From positions 1-64,000 of the forward strand of contig JHYZ01000016.1 in assembly GCA_000621185.1 (NCBI GenBank): a stretch of DNA of 64,000 nucleotides, read 5' to 3'. Positions 53,471 to 63,153 of this stretch are shown piece after piece; position 1 is the stretch's first letter; each line of letters begins with the position of its first letter. Under the pieces are notes generated by a model. It was not told the origin of the DNA. It searched no databases and worked only from the letters and a program-made list of their open reading frames with translations. Source of the DNA: Franconibacter pulveris DSM 19144. GTDB lineage: Bacteria > Pseudomonadota > Gammaproteobacteria > Enterobacterales > Enterobacteriaceae. The position numbers and the translations under genes are program-made.

Positions 53471-53986
53471 TTAAAAATCGAGCAGCTTTTCTTCGAGTTG
53501 TTCTGACTGGCTTTGCAGTTTATCGAGAAAACGGAGTTTGCGCACGGTGTCCGCCGCCTGCGTCCACGCTTCGCTGTCCAGCTCCGCCACCATCTGCTGA
53601 TGGCGGGTGTTGTACATGCCTTTCACCCGCTGCATGAACGACTCGAGACGCTCGGTATCTTTCGCCTGCTCAATCTCATCCAGCTCTTCGCGCAGCTCCA
53701 GCTGTTCCATCAGGAATGCCGTATCACGCACGGTGTGCTGCTCGCTTGCCAGGTCGAAGCCGTGGAGCGAAAGCAGATATTCAGCGCGGGTCAGCGGGTG
53801 GCGCAGCGTTTGCCAGGCCTGATTGATGGTGGCGGATTGCGAGAGGGCCGCCAGTTGCTCGGCTTGCGGACGGCTGGCGTATTTATCGGGATGATACTGA
53901 CGTTGCAGCTCCTGGTAACGCGCCGCCAGTTGTTCACTGTCGAGCGCAAAGCCAGGCTGCAACCCAAAGAGGGTGAAGTAATCCAT
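53471..53986 (-). CDS. hscB: Fe-S co-chaperone HscB
   Basis: 171 residues as in E. coli. J-domain protein with the HPD motif in [11 protein letters not shown], and a C-terminal three-helix bundle that binds IscU ([16 protein letters not shown]). It brings IscU to HscA and stimulates its ATPase. ATG at 53984-53986 ([11 protein letters not shown]) is the conserved start; the open frame runs 37 codons upstream into the gap before iscA but without conservation. Confidence 0.96.
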   Translation of the reverse strand: MDYFTLFGLQPGFALDSEQLAARYQELQRQYHPDKYASRPQAEQLAALSQSATINQAWQTLRHPLTRAEYLLSLHGFDLASEQHTVRDTAFLMEQLELREELDEIEQAKDTERLESFMQRVKGMYNTRHQQMVAELDSEAWTQAADTVRKLRFLDKLQSQSEQLEEKLLDF

Positions 53987-54066
53987 AACGGTCTCGGGGT
54001 CAGCGTGGTAAAGCAATGCCCCACGCGCCCGGTCGGGCGGTGGGGTCATCAGGGCGGGTCGTGGTA

Positions 54067-54390
54067 TCAGACGTTGAAACTTTCGCCGCAGCCGCACTCA
54101 TCTTTTACGTTCGGGTTAGTAAACTTAAACCCTTCGTTGAGGCCTTCTTTAACGAAGTCCAGCTGAGTGCCGTTGAGGAATTGCAGGCTTTTGCCATCGA
54201 CAACCACTTTTACGCCTTTGTCTTCGAACACCTGGTCTTCCGGCTGGGGTTCATCAACAAATTCCAGCACATAGGCCATGCCAGAGCAGCCAGACGTGCG
54301 CACGCCAAGACGCAGGCCAAACCCTTTACCGCGGTTGGCAAGGAAGGCATTCACACGCGCGGCGGCGGAATCGCTAAGGGTAATCGACAT
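54067..54390 (-). CDS. iscA: Iron-sulfur carrier IscA
   Basis: 107 residues. A-type carrier that accepts a cluster and delivers it to apo-enzymes, mainly [4Fe-4S] proteins in aerobic cells. The three ligand cysteines are in [12 protein letters not shown] and in the C-terminal [11 protein letters not shown]. It lies 13 bp after iscU. Confidence 0.97.
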   Translation of the reverse strand: MSITLSDSAAARVNAFLANRGKGFGLRLGVRTSGCSGMAYVLEFVDEPQPEDQVFEDKGVKVVVDGKSLQFLNGTQLDFVKEGLNEGFKFTNPNVKDECGCGESFNV

Positions 54391-54403
54391 ACTACAACCT
54401 CAA

Positions 54404-54787
54404 TTATTTGGCTTGTTTGCTTTTGTAATCCGCAATCGCGGCTTTAATGGCGTCTTCCGCAAGAATAGAGCAGTGAATTTTCACTGGCGGAAGCTCAAGC
54501 TCCTCGGCGATGTCGGTGTTCTTGATAGCCTGCGCTTCGTCCAGGGATTTGCCCTTCACCCACTCGGTGATAAGGGAGCTGGAAGCGATAGCGGAGCCGC
54601 AGCCGTAGGTCTTAAAGCGCGCGTCTTCAATGATACCCTCATTGTTGACTTTGATCTGCAGCTTCATCACGTCGCCGCAGGCCGGCGCGCCGACCATGCC
54701 GCTACCGACGCTTTCGTCGTTGTTGTCAAAAGAACCGACGTTGCGCGGATTCTCGTAGTGATCGATAACTTTTTCGCTGTATGCCAT
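54404..54787 (-). CDS. iscU: Fe-S scaffold IscU
   Basis: 127 residues (128 in E. coli; one residue is lost near the C-terminus, KSKQAK). The scaffold on which [2Fe-2S] and [4Fe-4S] clusters are built. Cysteines 37 (GAPACGDV), 63 (TYGCGSA) and 106 (KIHCSIL) and the HscA-binding LPPVK are all kept. Confidence 0.97.
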   Translation of the reverse strand: MAYSEKVIDHYENPRNVGSFDNNDESVGSGMVGAPACGDVMKLQIKVNNEGIIEDARFKTYGCGSAIASSSLITEWVKGKSLDEAQAIKNTDIAEELELPPVKIHCSILAEDAIKAAIADYKSKQAK

Positions 54788-54813
54788 GTTTTATTTCTCC
54801 CGTCGGATACCGA

Positions 54814-56028
54814 TTAATGATGCGCCCATTCGATGCTGTTCAGGTCCACGCCCTGCTTGAACATTTCCCACAGCGGAGAAAGGTCGCGCAGACGGCCGAT
54901 GGATTTACGAACCAGCTCGATGGTGTAATCAATTTCTTCTTCGGTAGTAAAACGACCTAAAGAGAAACGGATAGAGCTATGGGCCAGCTCGTCGTTCATG
55001 CCCAGCGCGCGCAGCACGTAGGACGGCTCCAGGCTCGCCGAGGTACAGGCGGAACCGGAAGAGACGGCCAGGTCTTTCAGCGCCATGATCAGCGACTCGC
55101 CTTCCACGTAGTTAAAGCTCACGTTCAGAATGGTCGGTACGCCCTGCTCGAGGTCGCCGTTCAGGTAAACTTCTTCGATATCTTTAATGCCGTTCCACAG
55201 ACGGTTACGCAGACCGCGCAGGCGCGCCATCTCGCTTTCCAGCTCTTCTTTGGCGATGCGGTAAGCTTCGCCCATGCCGACAATCTGGTGAACAGGCAGG
55301 GTGCCGGAACGCATGCCGCGCTCGTGACCGCCGCCGTGCATCTGCGCTTCGATGCGAATGCGCGGCTTACGGCGAACGTAGAGCGCGCCGATGCCTTTCG
55401 GGCCATAAATTTTGTGAGCGGAGAAGGACATCAGATCCACTTTCAGCTGGCTCAGGTCGATAGGCAGTTTGCCCACGCTCTGGGTCGCGTCCACATGGTA
55501 GATGATGCCGCGCGCGCGGCACATTTCGCCGATGGTGGCGATATCCTGCACCACGCCGATTTCGTTGTTCACGTGCATGATGGAGACCAGAATGGTGTCG
55601 TCGCGCATCGCCGCTTCGAGCTCTTTGAGATCGATAATGCCGTTGCTCTGCGGGGCGAGGTAGGTCACTTCAAACCCTTCGCGCTCCAGCTGGCGGCACG
55701 TGTCCAGCACCGCTTTGTGCTCGGTCTTGCTGGTAATGATGTGCTTGCCTTTCTTCTGATAGAAATTGGCCGCACCTTTGATAGCCAGGTTGTCAGATTC
55801 CGTCGCGCCAGAGGTGAAGACAATCTCACGCGGGTCTGCGCCAACCAGGTCGGCAATGTGGTTACGGGCGATATCAACCGCCTCTTCCGCCTGCCAGCCA
55901 AAGCGGTGAGAACGGGACGCCGGGTTACCGAACGTGCCGTCCATCGTCAAAAACTGCATCATCTTCTCGGCGACGCGCGGGTCAACCGGCGTGGTCGCGG
56001 AGTAGTCGAGGTAAATCGGTAATTTCAT
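54814..56028 (-). CDS. iscS: Cysteine desulfurase IscS
   Basis: 404 residues as in E. coli. PLP enzyme that takes sulfur from cysteine and hands it to IscU, ThiI, TusA and others. The PLP lysine is in [11 protein letters not shown] and the mobile-loop cysteine (Cys328) in [14 protein letters not shown]. It begins the iscSUA part of the operon; the gap of 122 bp to iscR carries a long hairpin that may let iscR and iscS be regulated separately. Confidence 0.97.
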   Translation of the reverse strand: MKLPIYLDYSATTPVDPRVAEKMMQFLTMDGTFGNPASRSHRFGWQAEEAVDIARNHIADLVGADPREIVFTSGATESDNLAIKGAANFYQKKGKHIITSKTEHKAVLDTCRQLEREGFEVTYLAPQSNGIIDLKELEAAMRDDTILVSIMHVNNEIGVVQDIATIGEMCRARGIIYHVDATQSVGKLPIDLSQLKVDLMSFSAHKIYGPKGIGALYVRRKPRIRIEAQMHGGGHERGMRSGTLPVHQIVGMGEAYRIAKEELESEMARLRGLRNRLWNGIKDIEEVYLNGDLEQGVPTILNVSFNYVEGESLIMALKDLAVSSGSACTSASLEPSYVLRALGMNDELAHSSIRFSLGRFTTEEEIDYTIELVRKSIGRLRDLSPLWEMFKQGVDLNSIEWAHH

Positions 56029-56058
56029 TGCTCTTATGCTCCGTACATCTCAATACGT

Positions 56059-56122
56059 AAACCCGGCGGCTGGCTGGATAAAAGCCGATACCGACGGAGT
56101 GTTCGGACACCCCGGCCGGGTT
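56059..56122 (-). promoter_or_regulatory. Long hairpin between iscR and iscS
   Basis: AACCCGGC (from 56059) pairs with GCCGGGTT (to 56122) over a GC-rich, internally structured loop. In E. coli the iscR-iscS gap is strongly structured and protects iscR mRNA when RyhB causes loss of iscSUA; the same role is inferred here. Confidence 0.5.
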
Positions 56123-56150
56123 CTGAATACCTGTAGTTTTTTTAACTTAC

Positions 56151-56639
56151 TTACGCACGCAGTTTGACGTCGATGGCGTCCTGAGCGCGGGTCGGGCGAT
56201 GGGCATCGTTATGCTGACGGTCAGAAACGTCCAGCACTTCCTGGTTGTTCACCAGTTCACCTAAGGTGATGTTGTTCAGAAAACCGGTCAGACGGTCGCT
56301 GAGGTCGCGCCACAGCGCGTGGGTCAGGCACTTGTCGCCGCCCTGGCAGCCGCCTTTGCCCTGACAACGGGTCGCGTCGACAGATTCGTCAACGGCGCTA
56401 ATCACTTCGCCGACGGCGATGCTGCTTGCGTCTTTACCAAGCAGATAACCGCCGCCCGGACCGCGTACGCTGGCCACCAGGCCATTTTTGCGCAGACGGG
56501 AAAACAGCTGCTCCAGATAGGACAGGGAGATGCCCTGACGCTCGGAAATATCAGCCAACGGAACCGGGCCCGCTTCGGAGTTAAGTGCAACGTCCAGCAT
56601 TGCGGTCACGGCATAGCGCCCTTTTGATGTCAGTCTCAT
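56151..56639 (-). CDS. iscR: Fe-S sensing regulator IscR
   Basis: 162 residues as in E. coli. Rrf2-family winged-helix regulator that senses Fe-S status through a [2Fe-2S] cluster; the holo form represses the isc operon. Cluster ligands Cys92, Cys98, Cys104 and His107 are all present in [20 protein letters not shown]. It heads the operon and has two IscR sites just upstream. Confidence 0.97.
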   Translation of the reverse strand: MRLTSKGRYAVTAMLDVALNSEAGPVPLADISERQGISLSYLEQLFSRLRKNGLVASVRGPGGGYLLGKDASSIAVGEVISAVDESVDATRCQGKGGCQGGDKCLTHALWRDLSDRLTGFLNNITLGELVNNQEVLDVSDRQHNDAHRPTRAQDAIDVKLRA

Positions 56640-56719
56640 GTCTTACTTAACCTCAAACACGCCCCTCGAAGCGGGGGATTATTGTCATATGGGTGTTGCA
56701 TAGCAGGCGCAAGTCTGAC

Positions 56720-56769
56720 ATTCCCGAGTAATTTGGTCAACTATTTACCCTGGTATTTTACTCAACTAT
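56720..56769 (-). promoter_or_regulatory. Two abutting type 1 IscR sites at the isc promoter
   Basis: Two 25-bp elements at 56720-56744 and 56745-56769 (reverse strand) both begin ATAGTTGA and fit the type 1 IscR consensus (ATA-S-YY-GACT...). They directly abut, and a TTGACC -35 box lies in the promoter-proximal site. The distal site overlaps the last bases of trmJ. This gives holo-IscR autorepression. Confidence 0.75.
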
Positions 56770-57500
56770 TCCGGCTTCGCTTTATCGCCGTTTTCAATGG
56801 AGGCAAGAATGCCGCGCAGAATGTTAAGTTCCTGACTTTCCGGGCGTGCGCGGGTAAACAGGCGACGCAATTTGTTCATCACCTGACCGGGGTGGTTAGC
56901 GCGAATAAAGCCGGTTTTCAGCAGCACTTGCTCCAGGTGGCCGTAAAAACGCTCCAGATCGTCAACTAACGGGTATAGCGTTTCTTCGTGTTCCGCCGCC
57001 GCGTTTTCCTGAGTCGCAAGCCAGGCCATGCGTACTTCATAAGCGATGACCTGCACCGCCATGGCGAGGTTAAGCGAGCTGTATTCCGGGTTAGCGGCAA
57101 TGGCGACGTGATAATGGCATTTCTGCAACTCTTCGTTGGTCAGCCCCACGCGTTCGCGGCCAAACACCAGCGCCACCGGCGCGTGCTCGCTTTCTGAAAT
57201 GCTCTTAAGGCCGCATTCGCGCGGGTCGAGCATCGGCCAGGGGAGCGTGCGGGAGCGCGCGCTGGTGCCCACCACCAGGCTACAGCCGGAAAGCGCTTCA
57301 TCAAGCGTGTCTACAATCGTTGCATTGCCGATGACGTCGCTGGCGCCTGCGGCGAGCGCGATGGCCTGGGAGTCCGGCTTCACCAGCGGGTTAACCAGCC
57401 AGAGGTTGGTCAGGCCCATGGTTTTCATGGCGCGGGCGACCGAGCCCATGTTGCCGGTATGAGAGGTCTCCACCAGCACGATACGAATATTTTCCAGCAT
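56766..57500 (-). CDS. trmJ: tRNA (Cm32/Um32) methyltransferase TrmJ
   Basis: 244 residues (246 in E. coli). SPOUT-class enzyme that 2'-O-methylates position 32 of several tRNAs. The SAM knot is formed by the [14 protein letters not shown] and [17 protein letters not shown] blocks; the N-terminus [19 protein letters not shown] is at 57498-57500. A longer open frame reaches 57683 but overlaps the suhB start on the other strand and is not conserved. Divergent from suhB. Confidence 0.96.
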   Translation of the reverse strand: MLENIRIVLVETSHTGNMGSVARAMKTMGLTNLWLVNPLVKPDSQAIALAAGASDVIGNATIVDTLDEALSGCSLVVGTSARSRTLPWPMLDPRECGLKSISESEHAPVALVFGRERVGLTNEELQKCHYHVAIAANPEYSSLNLAMAVQVIAYEVRMAWLATQENAAAEHEETLYPLVDDLERFYGHLEQVLLKTGFIRANHPGQVMNKLRRLFTRARPESQELNILRGILASIENGDKAKPE

Positions 57501-57621
57501 AGCGATTCTGTACGAATAAAGAATATTGGGACATCCTATCATAAACCTGAGACATAATCCGAACCCTCTGCTATACTCCGCGCCGTTTTCCCGTTCTTTA
57601 ACATCCAGTGAGAGAAACCTG

Positions 57622-58425
57622 ATGCATCCGATGCTCAACATCGCCGTGCGTGCTGCGCGCAAGGCCGGAAACTTTATCGCCAAAAACTACGAAACCCCGG
57701 ACGCCGTAGAAACCAGCCAGAAAGGCAGCAATGATTTCGTTACCAACATCGATAAAGGCGCAGAACGCGTAATTATCGACACCATTCGCCAGTCCTATCC
57801 GCAACACACCATCATCACCGAAGAAAGCGGTGAACACGCCGGCACCGAGCAGGATATTCAATGGGTTATCGATCCGCTGGATGGCACCACCAACTTCGTT
57901 AAGCGTCTGCCGCATTTCGCGGTCTCCATCGCCGTGCGCATTAAAGGCCGCACCGAAGTCGCCGTGGTTTACGACCCGATGCGCAACGAACTTTTCACCG
58001 CGGTACGCGGCCAGGGCGCCCAGCTCAACGGCTACCGTCTGCGCGGCGGCAGCGCGCGCGACCTCGACGGCACCATTCTGGCGACCGGCTTCCCGTTCAA
58101 AGCCAAGCAGCATGCGCCGGCTTATATGAACATCGTCACTAAACTCTTTACCCAGTGCGCCGATTTCCGCCGCACCGGTTCCGCTGCGCTGGACCTGGCT
58201 TACGTTGCTGCCGGTCGCGTGGATGGTTATTTCGAAATCGGCCTGAAGCCGTGGGATTTCGCCGCCGGTGAACTGCTGGTGCGTGAAGCGGGCGGCCTGG
58301 TGTGCGATTTCACCGGCGGCCACAACTACATGAGCTCCGGCAACATCGTTGCAGGCAACCCGCGCGTAGTGAAAGCGCTGCTGGCGGGCATGCGCGAAGA
58401 GCTGAGCGAAGCGCTGAAGCGTTAA
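57622..58425 (+). CDS. suhB: Inositol-1-monophosphatase / Nus factor SuhB
   Basis: 267 residues as in E. coli. IMPase-fold protein that also binds RNA polymerase as part of the rRNA antitermination and ribosome-assembly machinery. Metal-binding motifs [13 protein letters not shown] and [20 protein letters not shown], then [17 protein letters not shown], are intact. ATG at 57622 ([16 protein letters not shown]) follows an AGAGA-type ribosome site; the open frame upstream is not conserved. Confidence 0.96.
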   Translation: MHPMLNIAVRAARKAGNFIAKNYETPDAVETSQKGSNDFVTNIDKGAERVIIDTIRQSYPQHTIITEESGEHAGTEQDIQWVIDPLDGTTNFVKRLPHFAVSIAVRIKGRTEVAVVYDPMRNELFTAVRGQGAQLNGYRLRGGSARDLDGTILATGFPFKAKQHAPAYMNIVTKLFTQCADFRRTGSAALDLAYVAAGRVDGYFEIGLKPWDFAAGELLVREAGGLVCDFTGGHNYMSSGNIVAGNPRVVKALLAGMREELSEALKR

Positions 58426-58455
58426 TTCCGTTTCAGGCGATTTTCCGCTTAAACG

Positions 58456-58490
58456 AAAAGGCAGGTCCGCGAAAGCGGCCTGCCTTTTTT
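58456..58490 (+). terminator. suhB terminator
   Basis: AAGGCAGG-CCGC / GCGG-CCTGCCTT stem around a GAAA loop, followed by TTTTTT. Confidence 0.9.
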
Positions 58491-58517
58491 GTTGCCTGAA
58501 AAACGGCGGGGAAACCG

Positions 58518-59492
58518 TTAAAACGGCCGCAGCCCCTGCCCTGGCGGCTGCGCGCTCATCCACATTACCAGCGCGGCGAAAACCAGCGCCACGCCGCCCG
58601 CCAGGGCAAGCGTCGCCCATCCGGTCTGACGCCACAGCGGCGGCGCGCCGCCGCCAAGCCGCACCGCAAGCTGGCGAAAGCTATGCACAAACAGCGCGAT
58701 AGCCGAGATAGTCAGCGACGTGCCCGCCGCCATCGCCAGCGCCGCCGCAACGCCCCAGCCAAACACGCCGATCACCTTGCTGAACAGCAGCACCATAATC
58801 GCGCCGGAACAGGGACGCATGCCCATCGAGAGCACGACCATTAACCTTGCGCGCCAGTCATCGGCGCGCTCCAGCTGGTTTGGCGAAGGAAGGTGCTGAT
58901 GCCCGCAACCGCAGGTCTCGCTGTGCACATGATGGGGCGTGAAAGCGTTGAACGTTGGCTTACGCAGCAGCCCGCGTAGCCGCTTAACCGCTCGCCAGCA
59001 GAGCATCGCGCCAAGCCCCCCGACCAGCAGATAGCTCCCCTTCTCCAGCCAGTAACTGCCCAGATGAAGTTGTCGCGCCGGGAGCGCGAGAAGCGTCAGC
59101 ACCACGACGACCAGCCCTATCGCCACCAGTCCCTGTAAAAGCGACGAGGCGAGGGTTAAACCGAGGCTGCGTTTCAGGCGCGAAGGATGGGTGGCAAGCC
59201 AGGTGGTGATAACGATTTTGCCATGCCCCGGCCCCAGCGCATGCAGCACACCGTAAAGAAAACTGAAAGCCAGCAGCGAAACGCCCGCCCGCGACGGGTT
59301 TTGCGCTACCTGCTGCAACAACCCGCTCAGCTCGCGGTTCACGCTGCGCTGCCAGAGGGCGCTTTCCATCATCACCTGCGGCCATGACCGCCATAGCCAG
59401 AAGCCGCCCGCCAGCATCAGCAGAAGAAAGAGCGCCAGCGGCCAGAGGTGCGCCCAGCGGCGTTTTTTTCCAGAAGTCGCCATCACTGACAT
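58518..59492 (-). CDS. NicO-family metal permease, ZevB-like
   Basis: 324 residues. Inner-membrane transporter of the nickel/cobalt (NicO/RcnA) superfamily. Motifs HALGPGHGKIVITTWLATHPS and SMGMRPCSGAIMVLLFS are the family signatures; a histidine/cysteine-rich loop (HHVHSETCGCGHQH at about 190-205) would bind metal. It pairs with a DUF1007 secreted protein, as in Haemophilus ZevAB (zinc uptake), so zinc is the likely substrate; nickel or cobalt cannot be excluded. The start at 59490-59492 overlaps zevA-like by 10 bp; an alternative ATG three codons later gives a TGATG overlap. Confidence 0.82.
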   Translation of the reverse strand: MSVMATSGKKRRWAHLWPLALFLLLMLAGGFWLWRSWPQVMMESALWQRSVNRELSGLLQQVAQNPSRAGVSLLAFSFLYGVLHALGPGHGKIVITTWLATHPSRLKRSLGLTLASSLLQGLVAIGLVVVVLTLLALPARQLHLGSYWLEKGSYLLVGGLGAMLCWRAVKRLRGLLRKPTFNAFTPHHVHSETCGCGHQHLPSPNQLERADDWRARLMVVLSMGMRPCSGAIMVLLFSKVIGVFGWGVAAALAMAAGTSLTISAIALFVHSFRQLAVRLGGGAPPLWRQTGWATLALAGGVALVFAALVMWMSAQPPGQGLRPF

Positions 59493-60130
59493 TGCAGCGT
59501 CACCTGCTGGGCGAACTGTTTGCCGAGCGCCATCCCTTCCGGCGGGGCGTCCGCTTTATCGAGCGACAGCGCGAAAGCCTGCACGGCGGCGTCCGGTTTC
59601 GGCGTTTTCACGGCGACCTTGCAGGCACCCTTCAGTTCATCCGGCAAAAGCACCTCGTTATCGTTTTCATAGCTCATGTCGACAAAATAGCTGGGATCGA
59701 AAGTTGAGAACAGGTAGCGTTGCCCGGCAAGCGGCTGAGGACGCGCCAGCGGCAAGGTAAACTCAAGCACCGCCTGGTGCCCTTCGCGTGACAAACTGTA
59801 GGCGGAAGGCCGGGCGGCGAATTTTACTTTCTCACCGTTATGCCAGAATTCCGTGAAATAATGTTGCGTCAGCACGTTCGCCATCACCTCCGCCGCCAGC
59901 CGTTTCCAGACCGGTGAGTCCGGTTTCGCTTCTCCGGCGTCATACAATAAGTCTGCTGAAGTGATTTCATCCATCATCCAGCGCATTTGCAGCGCAGTAA
60001 TCTGGCCCTGCCCGGCGATAATTTGCGTTTTCATAGAGATAAAGCTGTGCGGGTGCGCCAGGGCTGGCTCAGCCGAAAGCATGACCAGTAAAGACATCGT
60101 TATGAATAAGCGGTGTAATATTTTCTTCAT
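59483..60130 (-). CDS. DUF1007 periplasmic metal-binding protein, ZevA-like
   Basis: 215 residues. Signal peptide MKKILHRLFITMSLLVMLSAEPALA, after which the mature protein starts HPHSF, an N-terminal His-X-His often used for metal binding in this family. ATG at 60128-60130 has a GAGGGG ribosome site; the 22 codons further upstream are not needed. It is translated in overlap with the ZevB-like permease. Likely role: capture of zinc (or another divalent metal) in the periplasm for the permease. Confidence 0.82.
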   Translation of the reverse strand: MKKILHRLFITMSLLVMLSAEPALAHPHSFISMKTQIIAGQGQITALQMRWMMDEITSADLLYDAGEAKPDSPVWKRLAAEVMANVLTQHYFTEFWHNGEKVKFAARPSAYSLSREGHQAVLEFTLPLARPQPLAGQRYLFSTFDPSYFVDMSYENDNEVLLPDELKGACKVAVKTPKPDAAVQAFALSLDKADAPPEGMALGKQFAQQVTLQCQ

Positions 60131-60254
60131 GATCCCCTCTGGCGAAAAATTCTGTGAGCCAGCCAGAATTCCGCAATGAAACTTTCCGCTGTCCATAACA
60201 GCGAAAAATCCTTTGGCTATCCTTAGCAGTAAAATGACCCACTGGACTAAACGG

Positions 60255-61538
60255 ATGATGACTCTTCTCGCCCCACCACCATCTGTGCTTTCCAGTCCGC
60301 AGCGCCGCTGCCAGGTATTATTGATGCTTTACCTGCCGGGACAAACCGTGACGCCCGAAATCGTAGGCCGCGTCAACGGTGTGGATGGCGCCATCGCCCG
60401 CCAGGATATTGCCGAAACCAGCGACGAAATCCAGCGTTACCACCGGCTTAACATCATCACCCAGCAAGACGGCAGCTACCGGATAGAAGGCACCGCGTTA
60501 GATCGCAGGCTCTGTCTGCTGCACTGGCTGCGCCGGGCGCTTCGTTTGTGCCCGGACTTTGTTCAGCACAACTTTACCCCTGCGCTGAAAAGCGAGCTCA
60601 GACAGCACGGCATCGCGAAGGCGCTGTATGACGATACGAATTTACATGCGCTCGTCAACCTTTGCGCCCGCAGGCTGAATCGCCAGTTTGAAACGCGCGA
60701 CCGCGAATTCCTGCGCCTTTATCTGCAATATTGCCTGGTCCAGCACCATTACGGGCAAACGCCGGAGTTTTCGGAGCCGCAGTTGGTGTGGATGCGCATG
60801 CGCGCCGAATATCTGGCGGCGCAGGAGATCGTGCGCCACTGGCAGCGCCGCGTGGCGCAGGCGCCCCATATTAACGAGCACTGTTTTCTGGCGCTGCTGT
60901 TTATGATGCTGCGCACGCCCGATCCGCTGCGCGACTGCCACCCGCAGGATTTGCGGCTGCGCGAAGCGATTACGGGCATGATAGCCCGTTTTCGCGAACT
61001 TTCCGGCATGGCGTTCAGCGACGAACAAGGTCTGGCGGACCAGCTTTACGTGCATCTTTGCCAGGCGCTCGATCGCAGTCTGTTCGGCATTGGTATCGAT
61101 AATACGTTGCCTGAAGAGATAACCCGGCTTTATCCGCGCCTGATGCGCACCACGCGCAATGCGTTTTCGACGTTTGAAGAAGAGTATGGCGTGACGTTTT
61201 CAGATGAAGAGGTCGGGCTGGTGGCGGTGATTTTCGGCGCCTGGCTGATGCAGGAGAGCGATCTGCAGGAGAAGCAGGTATTGCTGCTGACCGGCAATAA
61301 CGAGGCGCTGGAGATGGAGCTTGAGCAACAGCTGCGCGAACTTACCCTGCTGCCGCTTAATATTAAAAGGCTGACGCTCCACGCCTTCCAGCAGGAGGGC
61401 GCGCCTAAAGAGGTCGCGCTTATCGTCACGCCTTACACCACTTCGCTGCCGCTTTTCTCGCCGCCACTGATCCACGCTGCTGAAATGCCGCTCGGCGACC
61501 ATCAGCGGCAGCGTATCCGCGAACTTTTAGAACATTAA
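60255..61538 (+). CDS. csiE: Stationary-phase inducible protein CsiE
   Basis: 427 residues (426 in E. coli). PRD-containing protein that is induced in stationary phase and under cAMP-CRP in E. coli; its function is unknown. The N-terminal LAPPPSVLSSPQRRCQVLLM and the PRD-like helical region ending NTLPEEITRLYPRLMRTT are conserved, as is the EEVGLVAVIFGAWLMQE segment. ATG at 60255 (MMTLLAPPP) is chosen by similarity; ATG at 60234 is possible. Its stop overlaps the hcaT stop. Confidence 0.87.
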   Translation: MMTLLAPPPSVLSSPQRRCQVLLMLYLPGQTVTPEIVGRVNGVDGAIARQDIAETSDEIQRYHRLNIITQQDGSYRIEGTALDRRLCLLHWLRRALRLCPDFVQHNFTPALKSELRQHGIAKALYDDTNLHALVNLCARRLNRQFETRDREFLRLYLQYCLVQHHYGQTPEFSEPQLVWMRMRAEYLAAQEIVRHWQRRVAQAPHINEHCFLALLFMMLRTPDPLRDCHPQDLRLREAITGMIARFRELSGMAFSDEQGLADQLYVHLCQALDRSLFGIGIDNTLPEEITRLYPRLMRTTRNAFSTFEEEYGVTFSDEEVGLVAVIFGAWLMQESDLQEKQVLLLTGNNEALEMELEQQLRELTLLPLNIKRLTLHAFQQEGAPKEVALIVTPYTTSLPLFSPPLIHAAEMPLGDHQRQRIRELLEH

Positions 61539-62674
61539 GCGCGTGCTGCCACTTTCGGGCGCAGAACGAGAGCCGGCAGCGCCACCAGCGCCATTACCCA
61601 GAATACCCCGCCCTGTAAATGCTGGTAGAGATAGCCTGCAAACATGGTCATCACCGCGATACCGCCGCCCATCGCCACGGCGGAGTACACCGCCTGCAGG
61701 CGAATAACCTCGCCGCCCTGGCGCGCTGAGATATAGCGCATCGCCGCCAGGTGGCAAATTGTGAAGCTGCCGCAGTGCAGAATTTGCGCGACGATAAGCC
61801 ACGGCAGCGCGGTGGTCCAGCCCATCAGCGACCAGCGGATAATGCCCAACACGCCGGAGATAAGCAGCAGGTCGCGGGCGCTCAGGCGGCTGAATAGCTT
61901 TTTACTCAGCGCGAAGATGACAATCTCCGCCACCACGCCAAGCGACCACAAATAGCCCACCACAGAAGCGGAATAGCCCGCGCCCTGCCAGTAGATGGCG
62001 CTGAAGCCGTAATAGGCGGCGTGCGCCCCCTGCAACAGCGACACGCAGGCGAGAAAACGCCAGCTTTCGCCAATCAACCTGCGCCACGCCTGCCAGCCCG
62101 CCGTCTCCTGCACGCGCGCTTCTCCTTGCGGCATCACCGAAGGGCGCAACAGCATGCCGATAAGCATGGAAGCGATGCCGATAGTTAACAGCGCCAGGAT
62201 AGCCTGCGCGTCAAACAGGCTGACCAGCTTGCCGGTCAGCGCCGAACCGATAACAAACGCCAGCGACCCCCACAGGCGCACGCGGCCATAATCCATGGTT
62301 ATCTGGCGCTGCCACGTACCGGCGAGCGCGTCGGTGAGCGGCACCAGCGGCGAGAAAAAGAGGTTGAAGCCGACCATCACCAGCAGCAGCCAGGCGGTGG
62401 CATGCCCCAGCCAGAAGCCGACCGCGAAAAGCAGCGTCAGCATCGCCAGTACCCGCAAGGCAAATACCAGCCGGGCGGGGTCTTTTACCCGCGGCGCCAG
62501 CAGCAGGCTGCCAAGAAAACGGGCGATTAACCCTGAGCCAAGCAGCAGACCGATGGTTTCAGGGGGCAGCCCTACCCCCTTCAGCCACAGGCTCCAGAAG
62601 GGCAAAAAGATGCCGTAGCTGAAAAAGTAAGTGAAATAGCTAAGCGCAAGCCAGCGCGTTGAGTGCAAAACCAT
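61535..62674 (-). CDS. hcaT: MFS transporter HcaT (3-phenylpropionate)
   Basis: 379 residues as in E. coli HcaT. Twelve-segment major facilitator thought to import 3-phenylpropionate in E. coli. ATG at 62672-62674 (MVLHSTRWLALSYFTYFFSYG) has a GGGAGGGAC ribosome site and equals the E. coli start; the 25 extra open codons are not conserved. The hca catabolic genes that follow in E. coli are not seen downstream; a toxin remnant takes their place, so the physiological substrate is less certain. Confidence 0.88.
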   Translation of the reverse strand: MVLHSTRWLALSYFTYFFSYGIFLPFWSLWLKGVGLPPETIGLLLGSGLIARFLGSLLLAPRVKDPARLVFALRVLAMLTLLFAVGFWLGHATAWLLLVMVGFNLFFSPLVPLTDALAGTWQRQITMDYGRVRLWGSLAFVIGSALTGKLVSLFDAQAILALLTIGIASMLIGMLLRPSVMPQGEARVQETAGWQAWRRLIGESWRFLACVSLLQGAHAAYYGFSAIYWQGAGYSASVVGYLWSLGVVAEIVIFALSKKLFSRLSARDLLLISGVLGIIRWSLMGWTTALPWLIVAQILHCGSFTICHLAAMRYISARQGGEVIRLQAVYSAVAMGGGIAVMTMFAGYLYQHLQGGVFWVMALVALPALVLRPKVAARA

Positions 62675-62806
62675 GAGTCCCTCCCGTTGCGGAGGCGATA
62701 GTCTGGCGGGATATCGGCTGTCGCGCAAGACGTAACATTGTTTTAACATTAACAGAAGTAAGGTGATCGGGACGTCAGTTAAGGGAAGCTGAATTAAGGA
62801 AATAAA

Positions 62807-63080
62807 GTGCGGCGGATTACATGGAAAGAACAGGCGCTAAACGATTTGGCCAATATCCTTGATTACATCGAGCAACAGAACCCCGTAGCAAGCAGAAAAT
62901 TGCTGGAACAGATGATGCGGGTTGCCGATAGCCTACCTCTCACCCTTCCTTTATCGCTCCGGTAGAGTGCCCGGCACCCGCGACGCGGTAGTCCATCCAC
63001 ATTACGTGTTGATTTACAGAGAATCGGAGCTGCAAACAGAAACCTTGCGCGTGCTGCATACGCGCAGAGAATATCCCTGA
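62807..63080 (+). pseudogene. ParE-like toxin gene with frameshifts
   Basis: GTG at 62807 follows an AAGGA ribosome site. The first frame reads RRITWKEQALNDLANILDYI, the N-terminus of ParE toxins, and ends at TAG 62963-62965. A second frame (62952-63080) gives YRSGRVPGTRDAVVHPHY, VLIYRESE and HTRREYP, the ParE C-terminal half. Two single-base deletions near 62940-62950 account for the break. No antitoxin gene is recognisable in the 130 bp before it. The gene is dead unless a frameshift rescues it. Confidence 0.75.
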
Positions 63081-63153
63081 ACAGAGCGGAAGGAGGAAAC
63101 CTCCTTCCGGCATGGTTTTCATTCTGGATAAAGCCAGGCGTGAATGCTTTTTC

